From: Drosophila miranda
Lineage: Eukaryota; Arthropoda; Insecta; Diptera; Drosophilidae
Direction of reading: 5' to 3'
Assembly: GCF_003369915.1 (NCBI RefSeq)
Contig: NC_046673.1
Span: forward strand, 8,974,001 to 9,038,000
DNA: 64,000 nucleotides
The position numbers and the translations under genes were made by a program. The notes beneath the pieces are model-generated. The model made no database searches. It saw only the letters and a program-made list of their open reading frames with translations, and was not told the origin of the DNA. Below are positions 26,001 through 35,657 of the stretch, one piece after another; positions within the stretch are counted from its first letter, which is position 1; each line of letters starts with the position of its first letter.

Positions 26001-29000
26001 AGAAGACCGTCATCTATGTGCTGTCCAAGAAGGACAATGATCTGGATGCCACCGATATTGCCACACCGGCGCCCACACAGCCCAGCAAGCCGGAGGTATT
26101 CTTCATCAAGTACAAGACCGACGACGAGGCGAAGCAGGCCCAACACGAGATCCAGGGACAGTACGACAAGCTGGGCGGCACCAACGAGTACCAGGAGGAC
26201 AACAATGCGCCCATTACCTCGGTGATCGGCAGCCTGGATGGCCTCAATCCCGATGGCAGCTACAACTACCGCCAGATCGGCAACCGGCCATCGAGCGGAC
26301 CCAACAGCAGCCTGTCGCCCAGTGCCCAGTATCTGCCCAGTCTGCTCAAGCATTAATCGCACAATCACCCGACCAGCCACCAGCCACCCGCATACGTACC
26401 ACCCGCACCCTGCACCCGCATATGCACCGCCTCCCCCTCACAAATCCCACCCATTTTTCAGTGTTGCATAATTTTAAGAGAAAAGTCAACGTTTTTTTGT
26501 ATTTTTTGTTTTTGTTGTCAATAAAGTTTATATTTAAAGAAGAAATGTCTAGAAAGCTCTGGGTTGCCCAAGAAATAGGGCCATTTGGAAAAATTCATAA
26601 AAAAAATCATATAAATAAATTGCCTAAGCGCCGCGCCGCACCGCTCCATGAAATCCATCTCAGAGTCAAAGTCAAAGTACAAAAACAGAAACAGTAACAT
26701 TTCGGCTTTGTTTTCTTCACGATATTCAAATCAGAGAGGCCAAAAGCCCAAGCATAGTCGTAACTTGTCCGAGTCCAAATCCAAATCGGAATCAAAATCA
26801 AAATCGAACAGAAACCAACGATGAAACCACAATGACAATGACCGGACCCCAGAGCTGCTGTCAAAACTTCCAACAGAAATTAGCTTAAATGAAGTGAGAA
26901 ATCAAAATAAGCTCATCAAATTTAATTAAATAGTAAAATTTTATATACTATACTCGCATAAGTATCTCATTTGGCCAGAGCTCTCTTCTACCCCTTTTTT
27001 CTTGCCGTGGGTTTGATTGGGCCATTAAACTGACGCTGAATAAACTCATCGCATCAGATCTGATCGGATCGGGGCAAATGGAAATATTCCTTGGTTAAAT
27101 GTCAAGGCATAAAGAAATTACAAAATTAAAAGTGTATTCAATTCTTTAAATGAAGGAATTTTTTATTAATTTTTACTTTTTACATTTCATTCAGCAAAGA
27201 ATGAAAGTACAGATTCTTAAAATGTTCATTCAGTGGACCAATTTAATGATACGTAACTAAAATTCCTATCCTATATTAAAAAAAAAAAACCCAAAAAACC
27301 GAAATGTAATAAATTGAATTTACTACATATGAAAGGCCTTACATTTCCCTTTTAAATACATCAAATGTTTTGGATGCCGAGTGAAAAGTATTAAAATCGG
27401 CAAAGTTCAAATTCTACCAGACCCAAAAGCTTTTATTTCTAAATTGCCTCGAATCTAGTCTAGGTCAAAATGTGTTTTCGAAGACCAGGCTATTTCTGCG
27501 AAAACATATAATCGTCCAGGAGTTTGCCATCATTCCATAAACGCAATCGATTTGGTTTGATATTCTTTTAAAATGTGGTGAGGTTGGAAATACATTCAGA
27601 TGTGTTGTTCGAATGTATAACTGATAAACGAGAGCAACTTTTTTCCAAGACAACCTTCACACGCACAACCAGACGAAGTGGAGAGGCTGCTGGCAACATC
27701 TTCATATTGTAGATTGTAGAGGAGCCCCTCGTGGCTCGTATATGGGCATATCTCTCGGTATGGCCACAATTTTTCTTAATAAAACGGGACATAAATCAAA
27801 TTAGCTGTACCATTTTGCTTAAATGCGACATGAAAGTGTGGGAATTACGCGTCAATTTATGCAAATCGGATGCAGACACAAGCGAACCAAATCGAACCAG
27901 TTCCAAAGACAGAGCGAGTCCAAGTCTGAGGAAGGCATGGCCTACCACTCTTTCGATCCATTGTTGATATTTTAATTGTCTCGAGCTGTTGACAACACCG
28001 AGGCAAAAAATACAAATAAAGCTCACAAAAAGAAACCCAAGAAATACTGAGATTAATCTACTAATCTGCATCGAGGCTGCCAGCCAGCCAGCCAGCCAGC
28101 CATCGAGCGAGCCAAATAACTGACATCGAAATGAGCCAACATGCATATGGTAACAGAGGGAGACAGAGTTGGCCGAGAGATCATTGGATCATTAGTCAAA
28201 AGCGCGGGCGTTGAGTGCTGCCCCTGTGGGTAGGCAATGCTCTGTGTTGTATTCTCCATCGATCAGATGATAAATGATCTGCAAATTAGCAGCGAAATGT
28301 GTGCAGAGCATAACGAAATGCCATATCAAAATTATCGGTATCCCATTTGCTATACACATTATTTTCTAGATTAGATTATTATTAATTATTTCTTCTATTT
28401 AATTAAGTTTTCCAATGATTAGTCAAGGTAACTGGTGCGAGCATTCAAGTCAATTAATTCGATAAAAATAAGTGAAATAAAAGATGCCCTTAAAGAAGAT
28501 TTAAGAGTACTCAGAAAGTTGCACCAACTCTTAACGAATTAATCAGCAATTAATCACTCATAATAAATCTAGAAATCGTGTAAATTTCGACACATAATGA
28601 CCCTGGATCAGATCTTACAACACGCCGGACTGGCCTGTCTCCCAGCTCCCATATAAAATTTATACTATATGTATTCGACTCCTGGTATTACAAGCATTTT
28701 CACGCACAATTAATTTTGGGACTCAGACTCGAGTTTGTTGCCCAAGTCTTTTGTTTTTGCCCATCTCCTAATTGGACTGAGATTTTCACAGATTCGTTTG
28801 TTGGCAAATCTCGCGTTTAGATCTTGGAAAATTTCTCTTAAAAGTCAACCGCTTTGGCAGTGGGTGGAACAGTTTCACTTTCGAAGCCGCGAAATGCTCA
28901 ACCTGTGGTGTCTGCTTTTAGTCTCGTGTCTTGGTCTGATCCCGGCCCAGGGATCGCGCTCCTATCTGCCGCCACCAGCCACCGCCGTGGAACCCATCAT

Positions 29001-32000
29001 AACCAAGCAGTTCTACAGCATATCCCCGGCCGAGGATCCCGAGGAGCTGCAGCCCCGTACCAAGCACCTGGTGATAGGCCAGCCACGGCGGAACTATCGC
29101 GTCATCTTCATACGCGCCCCCACTCCCAGCAGCGACCAGGTGAAGTACACGGCCGAGCTGGCGCCCCAGGAGGAGCGCACTGTGATCTATGTGCTCACCA
29201 GGAAGCAGCAGGAGCTGAAGGCCCAGGACATTGTGGCGCCCCAGCAGCAGGCGGCGGAGCAGAAGCCCGATATCTTCTTCATCAAGTACAAGACGAACGA
29301 GGAGGCTGCCGCCGCGCAGCGCGAGATTCAGACTCACTACGACCAGCTGGGCGGCAACACCGAGATAGCGGCCCCCTATGTGGCCCCCGTCCAGTCCGTG
29401 ATCGGAGCCCTTAGCGCCGCCACCCAACAGTCATCCCAATCGCAATCGACTCCACCGGGACCCGATGGCGACGGGGGCTATCACTATCGGAGGCCCCTGC
29501 CCATGCCCCTGGGCTCGTGGCGCCAGTGAATCGTCTCTACTGAATCCAAATCGTTGAATATTCTGCGCAATTTGCATATAGTCGATAAGCCATTTCCACA
29601 AATCCGCAGCAAACCCACAAATTTATCATAAAACTCTTGGCGAACGCGTAAATAAAAAAAGCTCTCTTAATTATTTTTTGTTGTATAATTTTTGCACAGT
29701 TTGTGGTTTTTGCTTTTTTTTTGTTTCGTGATATCTGATTTGCGAATTATTTTTTGTTTTGTTTTGATTTCATATACGAATACATATACACACCTAAATA
29801 TGTGTGAATGTATCTGAAAAAGTGCTTTGACCCTGTGCCAAAGGAGATGCCTTCGATTGGGCTTATTGGTCTTTGGTTACAAATCAGTAAAATGAAGTGA
29901 AATGTGAGTGAAAGTGCATAAAAATGAATTGAAAAGTTCCAATAAAAGTTCTTTGAAAGGTTACTTTGCTAGGTATCACGTGGCCAACAATATCTGCCAA
30001 ATAAACAGAACTGAGAGTTTAAGGAACAGGGGAAAATCAGTCAGCATATGGGAGAAAAAAAACCAAAAACCAACAAGAAATGTGGGAGACACTTTTTTCA
30101 AATGTTGAGACACAAAATAATCCTTTGAAAAAATTTCTACATTACAACATCTTAGAGGTTAATAATAAATGGGCATTTTTTCGAGAGATAATACAAATGT
30201 TTCAATAATATTAAAGTATGGGAAAAAGTGGAACAAAAATTGATTCCTTTATATATTTTATGTGGAATATTTTTGAATTAATTTTTATGCCTTCCAAGAG
30301 CATTTTTTTTTACTACTGCAACTATTTTTAAAACGTTTTTGGCTCTTTTTCAGGGGCTTCCAAGTATCGTCTAAATTGGATTTTAGAGCAAAAACTAAAA
30401 AGCAGAAATTTGCATAAATTTTTGCAAGTCGCAACCGAAACAGAAACGGCAATGCATTTTTTTTATGATTTGTCTGATTTTTCGCGAAGCCAGTTTATCG
30501 GCTCTTTGGATTTATTTGCATTTGCATTTAATTAATAGGATTTTTTAGAGCCAAGAGCCAGACGCGAGACGGAGACGGAGACCAGCGACCGGGCCATGTT
30601 TGGGCATCAACTGGACGACCTTTCTTTTGATTGGCATCAGCAACAATTTGGCAGCAATTAATCTTTGCAGACGGCCAAAACCAAACAAAGCCAATCCACG
30701 CGAATTAAGAAGAAATTTTATGCAAACACTGTCCATCCCCAAGGTCGCACCTGCGAACGTGGGTTCGTGCGGGTTCTAGGCCACCCGCCTGTTCACGCCT
30801 GGTGGGGAAATGCCTATCCATCGCTTAAGGTATATATCAGTTTTGGCCCTCAAAACGGCCCCAGCCCAACCCAAAACGCATTCAAATTATGGCAATTATA
30901 TTGATACATATTTTTGATCCCATCCACAGATCTCCGCTCGACCATCGATTGGAATTTCGTTTTCGGTTTATCTCTATTTTTTGTTTTTGGTTGGTTTACT
31001 CTTTGGTTTTGTTTTGGAATTTCTGCTTTTAGCCCGCCCAACTAAAAATAGACCATGACACAAGATAACCAAAGAGGCACGCATCTTTTTGGGCTACCCT
31101 TTGGGAAGGGGGTATCAAGATTTCAGCGGAACAGTTGCCCCAAAGCGAAAATGGCTCGTAGAAATCGTAGTAGCAGTTGCATTTTTACAAATCGGTTTTA
31201 ATTTTGAAAGTCCATAGGGCACTGATCTCTCGATGGCGTTTTGGGGGGCTTTGGGATCGACGTGACTTTGCTCTTTGGCCCATTCTGACGCAGACACTTC
31301 CTTCCTTCTTCCTTCCTTTCGTCTTTGTTCCTCTGCAAGCCATCCTGTGGGGAGCTCCAGCGATCTGGAGATTCTTATGAAAGACCTAAAGAAACCTATG
31401 CAACTGCTCCTCATCCCTTTGCTCACTTATTCCCAATTCCTTTGTCTCTGCAAAGTCATTTCTAATGAAGCCAATAGAAATTCAGCCCATAAACGAAACA
31501 TATATCAATGGAAAACGCCTGAATTGTTGGGATCCACAAAAGATTTGTCACACACAAAAACAAAAACTCAAAACTGTTCGAAGCGGAAGCCAAAGCCCAA
31601 GAAAATTTAAGTTCGATCGAGAGCGGGGGATAGATTGGAGCTATTGAAAACATCATTAATCCAATTAAATATCTAATGGGGACTGGGTAATTAGCAGAAT
31701 TAACCAAAGAGCATACAAAATTCATACTTCAAATCATATTCGATGAATTTTGATTTATAAAAGCGAAACCAATGCCAATAGATCGCTGCGCCTTCGGCAA
31801 GCTCACAAATAATACTATAATAACCCCAATGCTCTTCTCTTTCTTAGTGATTCCGCCTAATGCCTTCCAAAACATAATTAAATTCTGGCTAACAATGGCA
31901 GCTTAGTACGTCAAACCCGGCAAGGTCCCCTCCTCCTGGCGGAAGCAGGTTCTGTTCTTAAAACAAAACCCCCAAAAAAAAATCACCGAAGAAAAGAGCT

Positions 32001-35000
32001 ACAAATATTGTTCGAGTGTTTCTTTGTGGGAAACGGCAAGGCAGACAGCAAACATATTGGGGGTTCATCAATCAAGATGTGTGTGTGAAATAATCACTTG
32101 AGAAATACTGATTATGAAAAAGTAGGGGAATGTCTATAGGTACATATGTTTCTTAACCCTAGCCTGAGCAATGAAAAATTATATATTTAAAGAAGAGAAT
32201 CCATTAAAATGAAAAAGGAAAGTATTGGCAGGGAAAGTGCTGTTTGAGTATGATCAAATGGCAGAAAGGAATGCCCATGATATCCGTATTTCCATCCCTG
32301 TTCCACTAGTGCACATTCGGGTTCAAAGAGCCCATAAGCAAACGGACACATGGCGATTGAAAATGCTTACAAAATGCTTGGTTTTAGATATATACCAATA
32401 AACGAATATTGTAAGGCTTAAAAGTGGAAAATCCCAGTGCAAGCAACTCAGATATATCGTAGTGATGATATTCCAGGATGTAGATATGCAGTTCCAAGTT
32501 CCGACTTGGATATTGTTAGAATTGAATGCTATTTTAAAAGCCTTCAGATTGATTTCCAGCCCCGAGCTTGTTTGCTCTTCAGTGCTGACTAAATTAAGTT
32601 ATGAGTATGCTGCTGCATATAACAATATATACTGTAAATATAGTATAGGTATTATACAATAGATATCAATCAATCAGATGACATTTCTATGCAAAAATTT
32701 GCATGCCAATGACGGCAGTGATGCGATAAAACGCACAAAAAATGCAGCCGAATTTCGTGTCTGTCTGGAAACTGATCCATTGACGGAATATCGGAGCCGA
32801 TATGATTTATGGCCAGAAGAAGCCCACGGAAAACCAGAGTCAAAGCCAAGATCGACAGACAACAGGTCACATTAAAGGAGGCGTGAAAGAGACGGTCGAA
32901 CAAGAGGGGAGGCGAAAACGAGAGGCAAACAAACAAGTCAAATGTCAGAGGTTCGATTCGAGCCATAGTCAAATAATTGAGCAATTAATTAAACAGCCAG
33001 CGAGGAGAAGAAAGAAATAGAAAAAAAAATTATAGAAGCAGTGGAGGAAGAGGAGGAAAACAGAGGTATTACTCGCATGCTAGGGGTTAAGCGATTGGTT
33101 ACTCGAACGTTTCGGGGTTTCGGAGTATAAAAGGCCACAAATCATTGACGGGCAGCATCATTAGCCCGACAACTGAAAAGCACTCAAGATGCGTCTATTT
33201 GTGGTAAGAGCTTCGAACGGATTACCCAAAGGATTACCCACAGGATCGATCGATCGTCTCTTCTTGCACCCTTTCAGACCCTTTGCACTCTGATGGCCCT
33301 CGGCCAGGCCAAGCCCCAGCAGGGCTACAACTATGGCAGCGGACTCTCTGGCACTCTGACCCATACTCAGAGCTCCCAGGGAGGCGGCTTCCTGACTGCC
33401 CCCAGCAACACCCAGAGCTCTGCGGCCTATGGACCCCTGGGCGCCTTCCAGAGCGCCAGCGTTGGATCTCTTGTCGGCAGCTCCGGCGGCGTGGCAGCCG
33501 CTCCTCAGGTTAGCGGACACTTTGGCGGCGGCGGCGGCGGCGGCGGCGGCTACAGCAGCGGCGGTAGCAACTACGGCAGTGGCTCCTCCTCTTCGAACTT
33601 TGGCGGCGTCCGAACAGCCTCCTCCAACTATGGCGGCTCCTCGGGCGGCTTCACCGGCTTTGGCCCCTCCCCGAACATCGGCTTTGGCGCCCTCTCGGGC
33701 TACCAGGCACCATCCTACCAGCAGCAGCAGGAGCAGGAGGTGCAGCGTGGCTTCCAGGAGCCCATCATCCACAAGCAGTTCTTCACCGTCGCCGCACCCG
33801 AGGAGCACGAGAATCTGGAGCGGGCCAAGCATCTGGTGATCGGTCGCCCGCAGAAGAACTACCGCGTGTTGTTCATCAAGGCCCCATCTTCGAGCAATGC
33901 CAATGTGAAGCTCTCGGCCGAGTACGCACCCAAGGAGGAGAAGACCGTCATCTATGTGCTGTCCAAGAAAGATAACCAGCTGGAGGTCAACGACATTGCC
34001 ACACCCGCACCCACCGTGCCCAGCAAGCCGGAGGTCTTCTTCATCAAGTACAAGACGGAGGCGGAGGCGTCTCATGCCCAGCAGCAGATTCAGGGTACGA
34101 CGCACAGGCAGATGCCTCTTCCTTCCTCAATGGATGTACACTTTAACGTCTTCTAACGTTTCCTTTCTTCTATTTAGCCGAATACGACAGGATCGAGGGC
34201 ACTTCGGAGCATACCGATGGCGGCGTGGCTCCTGCCCAGTCTGTTGTCGGCATCCTGGATGGCGGTGCCCTTGGCTCTGCCAGCAGTGGCAGCTCCCAGT
34301 ATGCTGCTGGTGGCGGCTCTTCCTCCGGCGGCTCTGCTGGTGGGTACACCTCCTCCACTGGTGGCTCTGCTGGTGGGTACACCTCCTCCACTGGTGGCTC
34401 TGCTGGCGGCTACACTTCCGCTGTGTCGGGTGGCAGCTCTGGCGGCCACAATAATGCCCAAAGTGCCACCTATCTGCCGCCCAATGGCAAATAGGAAGCC
34501 AAATCGAACCAATAGAATGATAAACTCCCTTTTTTTTGTACACAAAGTCCCCAAAATAAATGTAAACACACAGAAGAATCCAACCCATAATACAACCCAT
34601 AGCTGTACTTAATGCAAGGATCTATCCGGCAGTTGGGACTCACCCACGGATTTAATGGCTCGCTTCAGCAGTAGATCCGACTGGCTCTTGTCGAGCGAAT
34701 CGATCTCCCGGCAACTGCGGTACAGACTGCTGATGGTGGACTCCACGGAGTAGGAGCCTTCGGCAGAGTTGGGCAGCATCGAAATGAAGCGATTCAGTTC
34801 ATTGAGTTCTGCGGGGGGGAGGAGAGAACAGAATAGAACATCAGAATGAATGATTGAAGGGGGGTTGAAGAGTCTGAAGCCTCACCCTGATACTCATTGT
34901 AAGTCTTGTAGTTCCATTCGCCACGCTTGATCACAAAGTAATCGTTGTCGGCATAGTCGCTGGCAAAGTTGCCGCACGCCCACTCGTACGTCTGGTGGCA

Positions 35001-35657
35001 CGGACTCTTCGAGGTGTTGGCCCACAGGAGCAGCTGCCGGCTGCTCTCCACGCACTCCCGCTCCATGCAGAGCGGGGCACGCAGATAGAAGGGCACGTCC
35101 GGCCAGAAGGCCAGCAGCATGATGATGATGATCAGCAGCAGGGCGCACAGGCAGGCGGTGGTCACATACAGGATCCTTCGTTTCCTCGACAAGCTCATCA
35201 GTGCATCAAAGGAGCGGCGTCCTGGAAGCAGCAAGGCTTTATAGCACACGAAAGAGATGGGAGATGGACAGAAATGTGTGATGAAATGAGTGATTCAATG
35301 ACATGAGATGATGGACCACTCACCTCTCAGGCCATTCGCCGAAGGATGTGTCGAGTTGGGTGTATTCGCTGTGGGTGTCCTGCCGCCGCCGCCGCCACCT
35401 GCCACTCCCCCGCCGACCTCGTTGAGTGCCTCTTGTCGTGCCGCCTCCAAGTCCTTGGGCGTCAGTCCCGCCTCATCCATGTGCAGCTTCTGTTGGTTCG
35501 TCGTCAGTGGGGCCGTTTCGCTGCCCTCGATCTGCTGCAGCTGCTGCTGCTTCTTGCCACGGATCTCGTCCTGGCTGTTGTGCAGCTTATAGCTGCGATC
35601 GTCCACCTCATCGATGGCACAGATTGTGGGCTTATACTTGCCCTGATTGATGGCCAT
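17098..35657 (-). CDS. M13 (neprilysin-like) membrane protein, predicted inactive
   Basis: Ten exons are assembled on the minus strand: 35657-35324, 35221-34886, 34808-34644, 19358-19095, 19035-18884, 18813-18686, 18621-18067, 17985-17863, 17764-17261 and 17185-17098. Every junction is GT-AG with matching phase, and the total is 883 codons including TGA. The product is a type II membrane protein: a cytosolic N-terminus with a Gln/Gly-rich stretch, a transmembrane helix at about residues 128-151 ([16 protein letters not shown]), then an extracellular M13 fold starting with the conserved C.....WACGNF. Where M13 enzymes have HExxH, this one reads [13 protein letters not shown] (about residues 693-705), so both zinc-binding histidines are absent. 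The downstream ENxxD motif is not found, and the usual C-terminal CxxW is replaced by CSNLL. It is probably a pseudopeptidase. The ATG at 35657 is the first in its frame; only TTG lies upstream. Intron 3 hosts four Tweedle genes. Confidence 0.88.
20463..20518. repeat. 9 bp tandem repeat (CGGTGCCAG type)
   Basis: About six copies of a 9-base GCGGTGCYAG-like unit lie 150 bp upstream of the first Tweedle TATA box. The copies differ at one or two bases. Confidence 0.75.
20670..20676 (+). promoter_or_regulatory. TATA box of Tweedle gene 1
   Basis: TATAAAA stands about 33 bp before an initiator-like ATCAATC near 20702 and 106 bp before the ATG at 20782. The spacing is typical of strongly regulated cuticle genes. 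Confidence 0.8.
20782..21977 (+). CDS. Tweedle cuticle protein 1 (DUF243)
   Basis: Three exons are assembled: 20782-20796, 20886-21621 and 21697-21977, giving 343 residues. Exon 1 encodes only MNQFV; exon 2 completes the signal peptide ([15 protein letters not shown]). A Ser/Gly-rich spacer with a serine run follows, then the Tweedle/DUF243 domain at about residues 140-245. Family signatures are [35 protein letters not shown] and [15 protein letters not shown] motif stands near the C-terminus. Tweedle proteins are secreted and bind chitin in the cuticle, where they shape the body. The second intron (75 bp, CAG G|GTGAGTG) contains no stop, so retention would insert 25 residues in frame. The AATAAA is at 22184-22189. 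The gene probably belongs to the X-linked TwdlX/Y/Z/alpha group; one-to-one naming was not possible. Confidence 0.93.
24360..24382. repeat. ATCAT tandem repeat
   Basis: This is a run of ATCAT units in AT-rich DNA between Tweedle genes 1 and 2. It has no visible function. Confidence 0.7.
25316..25340. repeat. GAGCATT tandem repeat upstream of Tweedle gene 2
   Basis: Three copies of GAGCATT stand about 80 bp before the TATA box. A nearby CACTGAA run lies at about 25237-25258. Confidence 0.7.
25419..25425 (+). promoter_or_regulatory. TATA box of Tweedle gene 2
   Basis: TATATAA lies about 150 bp before the ATG at 25577. Transcription probably starts near 25441-25450. An upstream ATG at about 25446 would give only a short uORF if included. 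Confidence 0.7.
25577..26356 (+). CDS. Tweedle cuticle protein 2 (DUF243), intronless
   Basis: This is one continuous frame of 259 residues. The ATG in GTCATGTTC begins a clear signal peptide ([19 protein letters not shown]). A glycine-rich linker with a GGSGGGG-like run comes next, then the Tweedle domain at about residues 85-190: [40 protein letters not shown] and [11 protein letters not shown]. The C-terminus has a YLP motif (QYLPSLL). It is a secreted cuticle component. Unlike Tweedle genes 1 and 4 it has no intron after codon 5 and none after the ...HEIQ position. The AATAAA is at 26520-26525. It lies on the strand opposite the host M13 gene. Confidence 0.94.
   Translation: MFVRPLFICCLALLALAQARPQYGYEQPGSGPSDIFIGGSGGGGAHVIGGGGSIGGIGGGLVAIQPHRGGDKYLPPASTTQAPIINKKFYLVSAPEDHSNDGKVKHLVLGRPQKNYRVVFIKAPAGDNANVKYSAEFAPQEEKTVIYVLSKKDNDLDATDIATPAPTQPSKPEVFFIKYKTDDEAKQAQHEIQGQYDKLGGTNEYQEDNNAPITSVIGSLDGLNPDGSYNYRQIGNRPSSGPNSSLSPSAQYLPSLLKH
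28079..28101. repeat. CCAG tandem repeat
   Basis: About five GCCA units lie in AT-rich DNA between Tweedle genes 2 and 3. This is simple slippage sequence. Confidence 0.65.
28652..28658 (+). promoter_or_regulatory. TATA box of Tweedle gene 3
   Basis: TATAAAA stands about 240 bp before the chosen ATG at 28894. The initiator is not obvious. The longer leader explains why an in-frame open stretch precedes the real start. Confidence 0.65.
28894..29529 (+). CDS. Tweedle cuticle protein 3 (DUF243), short and intronless
   Basis: The chosen start at 28894 gives [20 protein letters not shown], a convincing signal peptide. The frame extends upstream to a non-ATG codon at 28735, but those residues do not resemble a secreted leader. 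The protein is 211 residues. It has almost no spacer: a YLPPP motif near residue 28 is followed directly by the Tweedle domain at about residues 38-145 ([49 protein letters not shown]). It lacks the glycine-rich N-terminal region and the C-terminal YLP of its neighbours. The AATAAA is at 29651-29656. It is a secreted cuticle protein by family. Confidence 0.92.
   Translation: MLNLWCLLLVSCLGLIPAQGSRSYLPPPATAVEPIITKQFYSISPAEDPEELQPRTKHLVIGQPRRNYRVIFIRAPTPSSDQVKYTAELAPQEERTVIYVLTRKQQELKAQDIVAPQQQAAEQKPDIFFIKYKTNEEAAAAQREIQTHYDQLGGNTEIAAPYVAPVQSVIGALSAATQQSSQSQSTPPGPDGDGGYHYRRPLPMPLGSWRQ
33126..33132 (+). promoter_or_regulatory. TATA box and initiator of Tweedle gene 4
   Basis: TATAAAA is followed 32 bp later by TCATT (about 33158), an arthropod initiator match. 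The ATG follows at 33189, so the leader is only about 30 bases. Confidence 0.85.
33189..34494 (+). CDS. Tweedle cuticle protein 4 (DUF243)
   Basis: Exons are 33189-33203, 33278-34094 and 34178-34494, giving 382 residues. Exon 1 encodes MRLFV; exon 2 continues the signal peptide ([11 protein letters not shown]). A long Gly/Ser/Tyr-rich region with a poly-glycine run (about 33524-33550) precedes the Tweedle domain at about residues 168-275: [50 protein letters not shown]. After the second intron (G|GTACGA to TATTTAG|CC) comes a tail with three near-identical 11-residue repeats ([11 protein letters not shown]) and a terminal YLPPNGK. Gene structure matches Tweedle gene 1 exactly in the positions and phases of both introns. 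The AATAAA at 34555-34560 lies only 84 bp from exon 3 of the oppositely transcribed M13 gene. Confidence 0.93.
34328..34424 (+). repeat. 33 bp coding tandem repeat in Tweedle gene 4
   Basis: Nearly three copies of a unit encoding [11 protein letters not shown]. The first two are almost identical in DNA, which suggests recent slippage, and the third ends differently. The frame is kept. Confidence 0.85.

Larger units (their letters stand above)
19359..34643 (-). other. 15.3 kb intron 3 of the M13 gene, hosting the Tweedle cluster
   Basis: The donor G|GTGAGTCC at 34643 and the acceptor CATACAG at 19361-19359 join residues KSV to DGWQLF in phase 1. Four complete Tweedle genes lie inside on the opposite strand. 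Between them (19359-20660, 22190-25410, 26530-28640, 29660-33120) the DNA is AT-rich, with simple repeats and no other supported gene. Confidence 0.85.

Noticed and set aside
28735..28893. N-terminal extension of Tweedle protein 3
   Set aside because: It begins at a non-ATG codon and would bury the clear signal peptide that starts at 28894.
33161..34105. Long antisense open frame opposite Tweedle gene 4, with similar ones opposite genes 1, 2 and 3
   Set aside because: These are complements of the biased codon use of the real genes. They lack family motifs and cross the true splice sites.
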